From: Sphingomonas sp. So64.6b
GTDB taxonomy: Bacteria; Pseudomonadota; Alphaproteobacteria; Sphingomonadales; Sphingomonadaceae
Assembly: GCF_014171475.1 (NCBI RefSeq)
Contig: NZ_CP048817.1
Span: 1,922,001-1,986,000, forward strand
DNA: 64,000 nucleotides
Direction of reading: 5' to 3'
This document shows, one piece after another, positions 51,581 to 60,734 of the stretch (position 1 is its first letter; each line of letters opens with the position of its first letter). The position numbers and the translations under genes are program-made. The notes beneath the pieces are model-generated. The model did no database searches. It saw nothing but the letters and a program-made list of their open reading frames with translations, and was not told the origin of the DNA.

Positions 51581-52243
51581 ACCGCGGGTTCGCGCTGAAC
51601 GCAGCGCCCTATCATCCTCGACCCGGCTGGTGGTTGTTTTCCAGTCATGAGAAAGAGCGCGGCGGCGATGATGAAGCCGCCGTTCGGAGGATGGCGTAGC
51701 CGCCAGACAGGCCGGATTGAATCGGTGGACTATTGCGTTCCGAACGGCTGCATTTCGAGTCCTGCCGGGGTCGAGATTCCCGCAACTACGGGTATTTCCG
51801 CAGGCAAATGTTTTTTCGAGTGTTTCACGGGAATCCACGGGAAAATCTGCGGGAAATTCGACGCGCCTGTACGGGAATTTTGCGAGATACTGCGGGAATG
51901 TCGGGAATTGCTGGTGTGAGTCATGGCCTGCCTGGTTCCGGTCTGCTCGATTCAATTGCTTCGGCGCACGCAATCTACCGACGATGTGAAAACACCCGCG
52001 CCGACACAGACTATGACGATGCCGGATATATTACTGAATCGAACCCGGATGCGCTCCTTCACCAGATCGATGTGCCGTTAACCGCAGATCGGACGGTTGC
52101 GCATAGCTGTCGAGACAGGGCCGACTCACGGTGGTTTAACCAGCACTTGACCAATGAAACAACGTAACATAGCGACGATCGCCGCGGCATGGCGTCGCGG
52201 CAATGCCTGGAAGGCGCGTGATACCTACGAGCGAACACTCTGC
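51581..52243. other. Long intergenic region with phased CGGGAA motifs
   Basis: About 660 bp with no protein I can support. The segment 51776-51910 is filled with CGGGAA/ATTCCCG motifs (see the repeat entry). An in-frame upstream extension of the DUF2946 gene to 52154 is possible but has no signal-peptide logic. No tRNA or small RNA was recognised. Confidence 0.55.
51828..51907 (+). repeat. Array of six CGGGAA repeats with helical phasing
   Basis: CGGGAA starts at 51828, 51838, 51850, 51872, 51893 and 51902. The intervals are 10, 12, 22, 21 and 9 bases, near multiples of one helical turn. An inverted copy (TTCCCG) lies at about 51775. The motifs are short and the spacers dissimilar, so this is not a tandem copy of a longer unit. 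Confidence 0.6.
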
Positions 52244-52651
52244 ATGACGGCCCGGGAGCGGCCTGTTCGCCCTTCACGCCGTGCTGCCGCTCAGACGGCT
52301 ACAGCCTGGCGCGCGGTTGTATTCGCCGTTCTTGCGCTGTTCGGATGGCAGAGCGTCGTCCTCCAATCCCATGTGCATCTCGCGCCGAAGATCCTTGAGC
52401 GCGCAACCGATCAGCACCCTGTCGCGACGCAACTCATGTCGGGACACCATGAGAATGGCGACCCGGCCGATTGCCCGATCTGTCGCGACATCGATGATGC
52501 GGGGCAGTATCTTACACCATCTTCGATTGCCATTGACCGGCATATCGTCGTGCCGACCTGGACATCGGCACTACTCATGTTGCTGGTCCTCGACCGGCAA
52601 CGCTCACACAGCTGGCAAAGCCGCGCGCCCCCGACTCTCCCCGAATCCTGA
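52244..52651 (+). CDS. DUF2946-like metal-locus protein
   Basis: 135 residues from ATG 52244. One membrane helix or uncleaved signal (AVVFAVLALFGWQSVVLQSH), then a His-rich region (HVH, HHENGD) and CPICRD, the layout of DUF2946 proteins, which often sit beside copper or zinc TonB receptors. The His and Cys residues suggest metal handling in the periplasm. It lies 83 bases upstream of the ZnuD-like receptor. A start at 52154 would add 30 residues. Confidence 0.7.
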   Translation: MTARERPVRPSRRAAAQTATAWRAVVFAVLALFGWQSVVLQSHVHLAPKILERATDQHPVATQLMSGHHENGDPADCPICRDIDDAGQYLTPSSIAIDRHIVVPTWTSALLMLLVLDRQRSHSWQSRAPPTLPES

Positions 52652-52734
52652 AGCATAACAGACGGGCGCGATCACGCGTCCGGTTCAGCGGGTCCGCCTC
52701 GGCGGACTCGCAGCCAAGGTCGTGGAGTTTTACA

Positions 52735-54783
52735 GTGAAGTATCTTTTCCTTCTGGGCGCGGCGTCTGCCGCGCTCGTGCCGGCTGCTGCACAAGCGCAG
52801 CAGGCAGCCCCCGCAACGCCGCCGGCGGTTTCCTCCGATACCGATCAGCAAACGGATCAGCGTGGCGATCAGCACGCCGATCAGCATGGGGACGTCATCG
52901 TCACCGCACTGCCGTTCGGGGCCGAGACCCCTACCATCGCCTCGCGCGTCAATCGCAATGACATCCTCACAAGCGGCGGCTCCAGTATCGCCGATGCGCT
53001 TGCCAATGTGCCCGGCATCTCCGCCACCGGCTTTGCGCCCGGCGCGAGCCGCCCGATCATCCGCGGGCAGGATGCGACGCGCGTGCGCGTCCTGGAAAAC
53101 GGCAGCAGCAGCTCCGACGTGTCGGACATCGGCCCGGATCACGGCATGCCGATCGACCCGCTCTCGGCCCGCAGCATCGAAGTCGTGCGTGGCGCGGCAG
53201 CCCTGCGCTATGGCAGCCAGGCGATCGGCGGCGTGGTGAACGTGGTCAACAATCGCGTGCCGATGACGCTACCGACGCGTGACCTTTCGGGCGAACTGAC
53301 CGGGGCATTCGACAGCGTATCCAACACCGGCGAAGGCACAGCGCTGATGGATGGCCGGGCCGGCGACATCGCCGTCCATGCCGACGGGTTCTACCGCGAC
53401 GCGGGCGACTATGACACGCCACTGGGTCGTCAGGGCAACTCGTTCTTTCGCGGATATGGCGAAACGGTGGGCGCCAGCTATTTCTTCGGTGCGGACAAGG
53501 ACAGCCATGTCGGTGCGGCGATCGAGCAATACAACGCGAAATACGGCATCCCCAGCGACACCACCTATATCGACATGCGCCAGACCAAGGTGCTGACGCG
53601 CGGATCCTTCGCGCTCGGCGGCGGCGCGCTGCAGACGCTCAACGTGGACGGCAGTTATGCCGACTATACGCACGATGAAGACGATCCGGACGGTACCATC
53701 CTCACGACCTTTCGTAACAAGGAAGCCGATGGGCATGCCGAACTGGTGTTCGGCGCACTCGGCCCGGTGGCCAATTCGGCACTTGGCGTCGAGATCCAGC
53801 ATCGCGACTTCCAGGCGCTCGGCGAAGACAGCAGCTACCTGTTTCCGACGACAACCGATACGCAGGCGGCCTATCTGTTCACCGACACGCCGATCGGCGA
53901 TGCTCTCCATCTCCAGGCGAGTGGCCGCGTCGAGCATGTGCACGTCGCCGGCACCCCCGCCTCCGATGCCTTCACCACACGCGACTATACGCCGCTCAGC
54001 GGATCGGTCGGTGCGCTCTACAATATCGGCGCGGCAGTGAAGCTCGGCTTCAACGCCTCGAGTACGGGGCGGGCGCCGGCGATCACCGAACTGTTCGCGC
54101 GGGGCGGTCACGATGGCCCGAATACGTTCGAAACCGGCGATCCGACCCTCAAGATCGAGCGATCGAACTCACTCGAAGCGACGCTGCGTGTGAACACCAG
54201 CCGTTTCAGCTTCGAAGGCAGCCTCTACAGTTCGTGGTTCAAAAACTATATCTTCGGCCAGCTCACCGGTCGCTCCTGTGACGATGACGGGGTTTGTGCC
54301 GATGGCGACAGTGGTGAATTGCGCGAACTCAATTATCGCCAACAGGGCGCCTGGTTCCGCGGGGTCGAAGCGCAAGCGCATTTCGACATCGTCAAGACCG
54401 ACACGACCCGCTTCGCGATCCGCGCGCTGGCCGATTATACGCGTGCGACGCTCGACGGCGATGGCAATGTACCCCGTATTCCGCCCTATCGCGCCGGTGG
54501 CGGGTTCGATTATCAAAGCCCTAAGATCGATGCGGGCGTGCTGTTCGTTCATTCCGGGCGGCAGGACAAGTATGGCGCATTCGATACGCCGACGCCGGGA
54601 TACAACCAGCTGACCGCGCAGATCAGCCTGCGTCCCTTGTCGGCTCATCCGGGTGTCCAACTCTCGCTGGTCGGCCAGAACCTGACCAATGACATTCAGC
54701 GCAACGCCGCCGCGCTGAACCGGGACGATGTCGTCTTGCCGGGCCGTAATATTCGCCTGGTACTGAAACTGGCGACCTTCTGA
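52735..54783 (+). CDS. znuD: TonB-dependent receptor, ZnuD-like zinc uptake
   Basis: 682 residues from GTG 52735. Signal peptide (FLLGAASAALVPAAAQA), a Gln/Asp/His-rich stretch (DQRGDQHADQHGD) that could bind metal, TonB box (GDVIVTALPFG), and a plug with IIRGQDATRVRVLENG, DHGMPIDPLSARSIEVVRG and ALRYGSQAIGGVVNVVNNR, a signature of ZnuD-type receptors. Barrel ends in LKLATF. The Zur-like gene follows, which supports zinc as substrate. Confidence 0.85.
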   Translation: MKYLFLLGAASAALVPAAAQAQQAAPATPPAVSSDTDQQTDQRGDQHADQHGDVIVTALPFGAETPTIASRVNRNDILTSGGSSIADALANVPGISATGFAPGASRPIIRGQDATRVRVLENGSSSSDVSDIGPDHGMPIDPLSARSIEVVRGAAALRYGSQAIGGVVNVVNNRVPMTLPTRDLSGELTGAFDSVSNTGEGTALMDGRAGDIAVHADGFYRDAGDYDTPLGRQGNSFFRGYGETVGASYFFGADKDSHVGAAIEQYNAKYGIPSDTTYIDMRQTKVLTRGSFALGGGALQTLNVDGSYADYTHDEDDPDGTILTTFRNKEADGHAELVFGALGPVANSALGVEIQHRDFQALGEDSSYLFPTTTDTQAAYLFTDTPIGDALHLQASGRVEHVHVAGTPASDAFTTRDYTPLSGSVGALYNIGAAVKLGFNASSTGRAPAITELFARGGHDGPNTFETGDPTLKIERSNSLEATLRVNTSRFSFEGSLYSSWFKNYIFGQLTGRSCDDDGVCADGDSGELRELNYRQQGAWFRGVEAQAHFDIVKTDTTRFAIRALADYTRATLDGDGNVPRIPPYRAGGGFDYQSPKIDAGVLFVHSGRQDKYGAFDTPTPGYNQLTAQISLRPLSAHPGVQLSLVGQNLTNDIQRNAAALNRDDVVLPGRNIRLVLKLATF

Positions 54784-54790
54784 CCGGCAT

Positions 54791-54827
54791 GTGCTGCCGT
54801 CGCACGATCGAAATGCGACGGCAGCAC
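54791..54827 (+). terminator. Perfect 14-bp hairpin after the ZnuD-like gene
   Basis: GTGCTGCCGTCGCA and TGCGACGGCAGCAC around CGATCGAAA, starting 8 bases after the receptor stop. No T-tract follows (GGCCATCATC), so it may stabilise the mRNA end or work with Rho. Confidence 0.6.
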
Positions 54828-54915
54828 GGCCATCATCCCGCAACCAGGTTCGACAATGCTGCCCGGCGCTGATCAGCGTAGGGCCCGTCCGATCCCATTA
54901 TCTGGTGATGATACG

Positions 54916-55362
54916 ATGGCATATCAGGAACGTCACAAGGTCGCGGAACGGGCACTGCCGCGCAAGCGAGCGCCGATTTGCCCGGGACCGGTGCTGGACG
55001 AAGCGATCATGGATGTCCTGTCGCAGTCCGATCTACCGCTCAGCGCGTATGACGTGGCGGATCGCCTGCGCCAGCGGGGCCGGTCGATAATGACCGCGTC
55101 AGTCTATCGATCGCTCGCCCGGCTTCGCGTTTCGCAACAGATCGAGCGCGTCGAAACGCTTTCGAGCTTTCGAGTAAAGGACACGCCAAAAGCGGCCATC
55201 ATGATCTGTTCGCATTGCGGGCGCGTACAGCCACTCGCAGGCGGCATGCTGCACGATGCTTTTAGAGACTTGCTCGCCGAAGTGGGCTTTGTTGCGGATC
55301 ACGCCGCAATCGAAGCGACGGGCACCTGCCGTGACTGTCTCGAGACGGATATGTCGGGCTAG
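54916..55362 (+). CDS. zur: Fur-family regulator, probable Zur
   Basis: 148 residues from ATG 54916. N-terminal winged helix (AIMDVLSQSDLPLSAYDVADRL) and C-terminal dimer domain with the structural zinc site formed by CSHCG and CRDC. Lack of the full Fur His-rich motif and adjacency to a ZnuD-like receptor point to Zur, which represses zinc uptake genes when zinc is replete. I could not find a clear Zur box in the flanking gaps. Confidence 0.8.
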   Translation: MAYQERHKVAERALPRKRAPICPGPVLDEAIMDVLSQSDLPLSAYDVADRLRQRGRSIMTASVYRSLARLRVSQQIERVETLSSFRVKDTPKAAIMICSHCGRVQPLAGGMLHDAFRDLLAEVGFVADHAAIEATGTCRDCLETDMSG

Positions 55363-55422
55363 CCGTCGTATCCGTTAGCCGGGTGGAGAGAAGCACCGAA
55401 GCGCTTCCCTCCCCCTGGCCGG

Positions 55423-56820
55423 TCAGGCCGGCTGGCGGCTCCGCCAGCTATCGGCATAGCTGTCGCGCGCGACTTCCGAATAAGGCACCGAAGCCACGGT
55501 TGCGCGGATCTCTGTCTGCACATGCGCTTCGACCGTCGGCTTGCGCGTGCCGCCGTTCGGCTCGCCCCAGAGCAGGGTGACTTGCGTGCCCGGCGTCGCA
55601 TATTCGGCGTCGAGCATCGCAAGGGTCAGCATCTTGCCCTCGTTGGAACTGTAGCCGATCCAGGTCGAGATGCCGACGATCTTCCCGTCGACCAGCACCG
55701 AATCATAGGGGTGCATGGAGTAGACCGCCGAGGGGAATTCCATATACTTGGCGCGGTCGCCCTTTTGCAGTGCCGAGCTGATCACGCGCAGTGCGTCCTC
55801 GGTATCCAGCGCGAGCGTCACCTTGGTACGATGCGGCTGGCCGGCCATGCGCTCCAGCGCCTCGCGGCCGATGAAATCATGGTCGAACTTCACGAACAGG
55901 CCATAACCCAGATCCCAGGGCGTGAGATAATAACCCTCGACGCTGTCGGGAACGAAGCTGCCGCCGATCGATGCCTTGGCTTCATAGCTGTTGGCGGTCA
56001 GCCATTCGCGATAGGGCTTGAGCGCTTCACCGGTGTAAATCGCCGGCAGGGGCGACGGGATCCAGCCCGATTCCAGCGTGTTCGACGAATAGGTCCGTCC
56101 GCCGACCAGCGACAGGCCGAAATCCTTACCTGCCGCAATCAGCGCCTGACGCACCGTCTCGCCATCCGCCCAGGGGCCGAACAATTCATAACCGGGCTGG
56201 CCCGCCATGCCGTGACGCAGCGCGCGCACCTGTTTTCCGGCGATGGTGATCGTGGTCATGTGGAAGAATTTCAGGTCGGGCGGGGTCTGGCCCATCGCCT
56301 TTTCCAGCGTCTTCATCGCATTCGGGCCCTGCAGCTGGAAGCGATAGGATTTGCGGTTCTCCGGGTCCGGGCGAACGGCGGTGCGCTCGTCACGTTCGAC
56401 GGTCACATTCCAGTCGCCGGCCTGGGCATGATATTCGATCCACTCTATCACCGGCGCGCGGCCGACCAGATTGAAGCGGTTCTCCTCAAGATAGAACAGG
56501 ATCACGTCGCCGATGACATAGCCGTCGGGCGTAACCGGCACGAACTGTTTGGCGCGGTCGGGCACGAAACCCTTGAAGCTGTTGACGCCGAGATGGTTGA
56601 GCATCGCGAACGCATCCGGCCCCGACACTTCGAGATCGACCATATGATAGGATTGGTTGAACAGCACGCAGGTCTTGGCCCAGGCCTGTTGCTCGCTGCG
56701 CCAGTTGGAATATTCGGCCGGGACGCCGGGATAGGCATTGGGTCCGGTCTGCTGGTTGCGCAGCAGCTCGACGATGTCGCCACTGTCCGCCAGCAGGCTT
56801 TGCAGGTTCTTGTCGGTCAT
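55423..56820 (-). CDS. ligM: Tetrahydrofolate-dependent vanillate/3-O-methylgallate O-demethylase
   Basis: Transfers the methoxy methyl group of vanillate or 3-O-methylgallate to tetrahydrofolate, giving protocatechuate or gallate and 5-methyl-THF. 465 residues from the ATG at 56820, preceded by CAGGAGAAG; near the SYK-6 LigM length and shorter than the syringate enzyme DesA. GcvT-fold motifs: LFNQSYHMVDLEVSGPDA, FQLQGPNAMKTL, GQPGYELFGPW and DLGYGLFVKFDHDFIGREAL. It forms an operon with the hydrolase upstream and is divergent from metF. Confidence 0.92.
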   Translation of the reverse strand: MTDKNLQSLLADSGDIVELLRNQQTGPNAYPGVPAEYSNWRSEQQAWAKTCVLFNQSYHMVDLEVSGPDAFAMLNHLGVNSFKGFVPDRAKQFVPVTPDGYVIGDVILFYLEENRFNLVGRAPVIEWIEYHAQAGDWNVTVERDERTAVRPDPENRKSYRFQLQGPNAMKTLEKAMGQTPPDLKFFHMTTITIAGKQVRALRHGMAGQPGYELFGPWADGETVRQALIAAGKDFGLSLVGGRTYSSNTLESGWIPSPLPAIYTGEALKPYREWLTANSYEAKASIGGSFVPDSVEGYYLTPWDLGYGLFVKFDHDFIGREALERMAGQPHRTKVTLALDTEDALRVISSALQKGDRAKYMEFPSAVYSMHPYDSVLVDGKIVGISTWIGYSSNEGKMLTLAMLDAEYATPGTQVTLLWGEPNGGTRKPTVEAHVQTEIRATVASVPYSEVARDSYADSWRSRQPA

Positions 56821-56843
56821 TTCTTCTTCTCCTGTCAGTTGGG

Positions 56844-57557
56844 TCAATAAGGGTTCGGCAGCGACAGCCATTCGGCGATCGCGTCGTTCAGTTGTTCGGG
56901 CGCCTCGGCGGGCAGCATATGGCCGGCTCCGCTGACGATCGTCAGCCGGGCAGCGGCAATCGCCGCCGCAATGGCCTCGTGCTGGGCCGGCGGGCTCCAG
57001 ACATCCTCGCTACCGACCGCGACCAGGGTCGGGCAGCGGATCATCGGCAATAAAGTTTCGACCGCCGGCCGTGCCAGCAAAGCGGTGATCTGGCCTGCGA
57101 ACGCATCGACACCGGCTTCGATGCACATGGTGCGCAGCGATTGCACCAACCGGTCGTCGCCGCGATGGGCCGGTGCGATCATCGGCGGAAGCCAGCGATC
57201 GACCAGCGCAGCCGCGCCTTCGCGCCGGCCGAGATCGAGCAAGGCGTGGCGTTTCTCCGCCTCGCCCGGTTGTAGCGAGTGCACGCCGGTGCTGACCAGC
57301 GCGAGTCGTTCGACGCGCTCCGGCGCGAGCCGGACAAGCTCGAGCGCGACACGCGCGCCCATTGAGTGGCCGAGCAGCGACATCGGCCCCGGCACAGCGT
57401 CGAGGACGATTCGTGCCATGGCCTCAAGGCTTTGCCGCTCACCAAAACCGTCGATCGCAATCGCATCGGGAAAACGCGCCAGCTGCCCCGCGAAGATACG
57501 AGAATCGCACAACAATCCCGGCAACAAGACCAGCGGGGCTGGTGCGGACGGGCGCAT
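56844..57557 (-). CDS. Alpha/beta hydrolase
   Basis: 237 residues with oxyanion motif LLPGLLCDSR, nucleophile elbow GHSMGA, the Asp in VGSEDVWSPP and His in VSGAGHMLPAE, a complete Ser-Asp-His triad. It lies 23 bases upstream of ligM on the same strand, so it may hydrolyse an ester of a methoxylated aromatic (for example a methyl or feruloyl-type ester) before demethylation. Substrate is inferred only from context. Confidence 0.85.
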   Translation of the reverse strand: MRPSAPAPLVLLPGLLCDSRIFAGQLARFPDAIAIDGFGERQSLEAMARIVLDAVPGPMSLLGHSMGARVALELVRLAPERVERLALVSTGVHSLQPGEAEKRHALLDLGRREGAAALVDRWLPPMIAPAHRGDDRLVQSLRTMCIEAGVDAFAGQITALLARPAVETLLPMIRCPTLVAVGSEDVWSPPAQHEAIAAAIAAARLTIVSGAGHMLPAEAPEQLNDAIAEWLSLPNPY

Positions 57558-57675
57558 ATAATCTCCATAAATTCGCGTTTCTGAAATATTCTAGTATACG
57601 AACAATCTGACATGCGCTAGGGGCTGCGGCGTTAAAAGATCGCTTCTGAAAGCTGCTGAAACGGAGAGACGGATC
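57558..57675. promoter_or_regulatory. Divergent control region of the O-demethylation module
   Basis: 118 bp, noticeably AT-rich (for example GAAATATTCTAGTATACGAA at about 57586-57605), between the leftward hydrolase-ligM and rightward metF-purU-folD units. A bidirectional promoter is likely. The right end carries the metF ribosome binding site GGAGAG. Confidence 0.5.
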
Positions 57676-58557
57676 ATGACTGCGAGCAGCGCAATACATC
57701 CAGCCTGGGCCCTGGCCGCGCCGGCGGTGATGACCGACGGTTATTCGTTGGAAATGACCGCGAAGGATATCGACGCGCTGCGCGCCGCCGCGCCGCATAT
57801 CGCGCCCGAAACGCCGATCGCGATCACCTTCCTGCCCGGTGAAAGCATGGATGCGCGCATCGCCGCCGCAGTCACGGTGCGCTCGCTGGGCTTCGAACCG
57901 ATGCCTCATCTGTCGGCACGGCGCATCGGCTCGCTCGATGAACTCGCCGCGATGGTCGAACGCTCGACCGCCGAGGCGGGTGTCCAGCGCGTGTTCCTGG
58001 TCGCGGGCGATCCGCCCATTCCCGCCGGCCCCTTCGCCGATACCATGTCGCTGTTGCGCACCGGCTTGTTCGAACGCAACGGGATCAAGGCGGTCGGGAT
58101 TGCCGGCCATCCCGATGGCCATCCCGAGATGGACAGCGACGCCTTATGGGCGGTGCTCGCCGAAAAGCGCGTCGAGATCGAATCGCGCGGCATGGCGCCG
58201 CTGATCGTCACCCAGTTCGGCTTCGATGCCGCCCCCTTCCTCACCTGGCTGCGCGAGTTGCGCAGCCGCGGGATCGACGCGCCGGTACGGATCGGCGTGC
58301 CCGGCCCGGCGGGGATCAAGACGTTGCTACGATATGCTGCGCATTGCGGCGTTGGCGCGTCGGCCAGCGTGATGACGAAATATGGCGTGTCGCTGACGCG
58401 GCTGCTCGGCACGGCGGGCCCCGACAAGCTGGTCGATGCGCTGGCACGGGGCATTGGGCCCGAACACGGCGCGGTGCGGCTTCACTTCTACCCCTTTGGC
58501 GGCCTGTCGCGCACCGTCGAATGGATTGGCGATTACAGCGCCCGCCACGCGCGCTGA
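57676..58557 (+). CDS. metF: 5,10-methylenetetrahydrofolate reductase-type enzyme
   Basis: 293 residues, a MetF-family TIM barrel (IAITFLPGES near the start, VFLVAGDPP, KAVGIAGHPDGHPE, TQFGFDAAPFLTWL). Next to ligM it should run in the oxidative direction, converting 5-methyl-THF to 5,10-methylene-THF so that tetrahydrofolate can be regenerated, as shown for metF of SYK-6. First gene of the rightward operon metF-purU-folD-folB2. Confidence 0.88.
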   Translation: MTASSAIHPAWALAAPAVMTDGYSLEMTAKDIDALRAAAPHIAPETPIAITFLPGESMDARIAAAVTVRSLGFEPMPHLSARRIGSLDELAAMVERSTAEAGVQRVFLVAGDPPIPAGPFADTMSLLRTGLFERNGIKAVGIAGHPDGHPEMDSDALWAVLAEKRVEIESRGMAPLIVTQFGFDAAPFLTWLRELRSRGIDAPVRIGVPGPAGIKTLLRYAAHCGVGASASVMTKYGVSLTRLLGTAGPDKLVDALARGIGPEHGAVRLHFYPFGGLSRTVEWIGDYSARHAR

Positions 58558-58590
58558 GACACCGAAAACGGCCTAAGGAGGATATTGGGC

Positions 58591-59451
58591 GTGAATGAGG
58601 TTTGTACGCTAACCCTGTCGTGTGACGACCGCCCCGGACTGGTGGCGGCGGTGGCGAGTTTTCTGGCATCGCGCGGCGGCAACATCCTCGACGCGCAACA
58701 ATTTGACGACCGTCAGACCAACCGCTTCTTCATGCGGATCGTACTGGAACTGACCGATCCCGCAGCGACACTTGATGCGATGCGGGGGGATTTCGCGTCG
58801 TTGGCCAGCGAGCATGGCATGGCATGGACGCTGCGCGCGTCGACCGAGCGTCAGCGCGTGCTGTTGATGGTGTCGAAGTTCGACCATTGCCTCGGCGACC
58901 TGCTTTATCGCTGGCGGATCGGCGAATTGCCGATGGACGTGGTCGGCATCGTTTCGAACCATCCGCGCAGCGCACTGCACATCTCGATGATTGGCGACAT
59001 TCCCTATCATCATCTTCCGGTGACGCGCGACACGAAGGCCGAACAGGAAGCGCAGATCAAGCACCTGGTCGACGAGACCGGTGCCGACCTCGTCGTGCTT
59101 GCGCGCTATATGCAAATCCTGTCGGACGACCTCGCGGCTTTTTTGTCGGGGCGGTGCATCAATATCCATCACAGCTTCCTGCCCGGCTTCAAGGGCGCCA
59201 AGCCCTATCATCAGGCGCATGCGCGCGGGGTGAAGATGATCGGCGCAACCGCCCACTACGTCACCGCCGACCTGGATGAAGGGCCGATCATCGCCCAGGA
59301 CGTAGAGCCGATCAGCCATGCCGACACGCCGGACGATCTGGTGCGCAAGGGCCGCGACATCGAACGGCGCGTACTGGCGGCGGCGGTCGCTTATCATCTT
59401 GAGGACCGGGTTCTGCTGAACGGTTCGCGCACCGTCGTTTTCCGGAACTGA
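58591..59451 (+). CDS. purU: Formyltetrahydrofolate deformylase
   Basis: Hydrolyses 10-formyl-THF to formate and free THF. 286 residues from GTG 58591, eight bases after AAGGAGGA; a TTG at 58585 is too close to that site. N-terminal ACT domain ([20 protein letters not shown]) and formyltransferase-fold C-terminus with [19 protein letters not shown] and the Asp in [10 protein letters not shown]. In the O-demethylation context it would end the C1 oxidation branch and return THF to LigM. Confidence 0.93.
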   Translation: MNEVCTLTLSCDDRPGLVAAVASFLASRGGNILDAQQFDDRQTNRFFMRIVLELTDPAATLDAMRGDFASLASEHGMAWTLRASTERQRVLLMVSKFDHCLGDLLYRWRIGELPMDVVGIVSNHPRSALHISMIGDIPYHHLPVTRDTKAEQEAQIKHLVDETGADLVVLARYMQILSDDLAAFLSGRCINIHHSFLPGFKGAKPYHQAHARGVKMIGATAHYVTADLDEGPIIAQDVEPISHADTPDDLVRKGRDIERRVLAAAVAYHLEDRVLLNGSRTVVFRN

Positions 59452-59456
59452 CGGAG

Positions 59457-60317
59457 GTGACCGCGATCATCGACGGCCGTGCGCTGGCGCGGGCCCTGTC
59501 GGCGGAAACCGCCGCAGCGGTCGCCGCGCTTGGGGAAAGCCATGGCATCGTGCCCGGCCTGGCGGTCGTCCAGGTCGGCGACGATCCCGCCAGCCAGGTC
59601 TATGTCGCGCGCAAGGTCGCGGAAACGGTCAGGGTCGGGATGCGCTCGATCGAACATCGCCTTGATGCGAATACGGGCGAGGCAGAATTGCTGGCGCTGA
59701 TCGCCGCGCTCAACGCCGACCCGCTGATCCACGGCATCCTCGTCCAGCTCCCCTTGCCGCCACAGATCGATGCCGGCCGCGTGCTCGACACGATCGACCC
59801 GGCCAAGGATGTGGATGGGTTTCACCCGGTCAATGTCGGGCGGCTGTCGACCGGCACCGGCGGGCTGGTGCCGTGCACACCGCTTGGCTGCATGAAGCTG
59901 CTCGATACGGTGATCGACGATTATTACGGGCTCGCCGCCGTGGTGATCGGCAAGTCGAACATTGTCGGCAAGCCGGTGGCGATGCTGCTGCTGGAACGCG
60001 AATGCACCGTCACGGTGACGCATATCGCCACGCGCGGCCTGGCCGATATCGTGCGCGGCGCGGACATCGTCGTGGTGGCGGCGGGCAGCCCAAGGCTGGT
60101 GCGCGGTGACTGGATAAAACCCGGCGCGGTGGTGATCGATGTGGGCATCACCCGCATGACCGACGCGGACGGGCGCCAACGGCTGGTCGGCGACGTCGCC
60201 TTTGACGAGATCGGCCATGCCCGTGCGGCAACGCCGGTGCCCGGCGGTGTCGGACCGATGACGATCGCTTGCCTGTTGTCGAATACCGCACGCGCCGCGC
60301 TGCTGTCCGTTTCGTGA
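59457..60317 (+). CDS. folD: Methylene-THF dehydrogenase / methenyl-THF cyclohydrolase
   Basis: Bifunctional enzyme that oxidises 5,10-methylene-THF to 10-formyl-THF. 286 residues from GTG 59457. Motifs: the Tyr-Lys pair in [32 protein letters not shown], and the Rossmann segment [17 protein letters not shown], then PGGVGPMT. It lies five bases after purU and overlaps the next gene by four bases, completing the MetF-FolD-PurU C1 oxidation series. Confidence 0.95.
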   Translation: MTAIIDGRALARALSAETAAAVAALGESHGIVPGLAVVQVGDDPASQVYVARKVAETVRVGMRSIEHRLDANTGEAELLALIAALNADPLIHGILVQLPLPPQIDAGRVLDTIDPAKDVDGFHPVNVGRLSTGTGGLVPCTPLGCMKLLDTVIDDYYGLAAVVIGKSNIVGKPVAMLLLERECTVTVTHIATRGLADIVRGADIVVVAAGSPRLVRGDWIKPGAVVIDVGITRMTDADGRQRLVGDVAFDEIGHARAATPVPGGVGPMTIACLLSNTARAALLSVS

Positions 60318-60733
60318 CGGGCATCGTCGCCTTCACCCGGGTGTCGGTGCGCGATTTACCGGTGCTGGCGGATATCGGCATCTACGCGCACGAAATCGGC
60401 CAGCGCCAGCCGCTGATCCTGACGGTGACGCTGGAGGTGGAGCGCATCGAGGAGGACAGGATCGATGCGACAACCGACTATCGCCTGATCGCCGCCGCCG
60501 CCGAGGCACTGGGCGAAACGCGCATCGCCCTGATCGAAGTCTTTGCCTATCGCCTCGCCTCTTATTGCCTGGAGCTGCCGGGCGTGCGCAGCGCCGAAGT
60601 GACGATCGACAAGCCGCGTGCGCTTGCCGCGGGCATGGCATCGGTAACGACTTTGCTCCGTCGCGATCCCGCCGATCAGATCAGGGAAGCGGATGGCGGA
60701 TCGAATATCGTCTCGATCGAACGGGGAAACTAG
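60314..60733 (+). CDS. Second dihydroneopterin aldolase/epimerase-like protein
   Basis: 139 residues from GTG 60314, overlapping folD. FolB/FolX fold: [20 protein letters not shown], then the Glu in [11 protein letters not shown] and the Lys in TIDKPRAL. Paralogous to folB at 16418 but with a C-terminal extension of about 20 residues. In this C1 operon it might boost pterin supply for the high THF demand of O-demethylation; that is inference. Confidence 0.8.
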   Translation: MTGIVAFTRVSVRDLPVLADIGIYAHEIGQRQPLILTVTLEVERIEEDRIDATTDYRLIAAAAEALGETRIALIEVFAYRLASYCLELPGVRSAEVTIDKPRALAAGMASVTTLLRRDPADQIREADGGSNIVSIERGN

Positions 60734-60734
60734 C

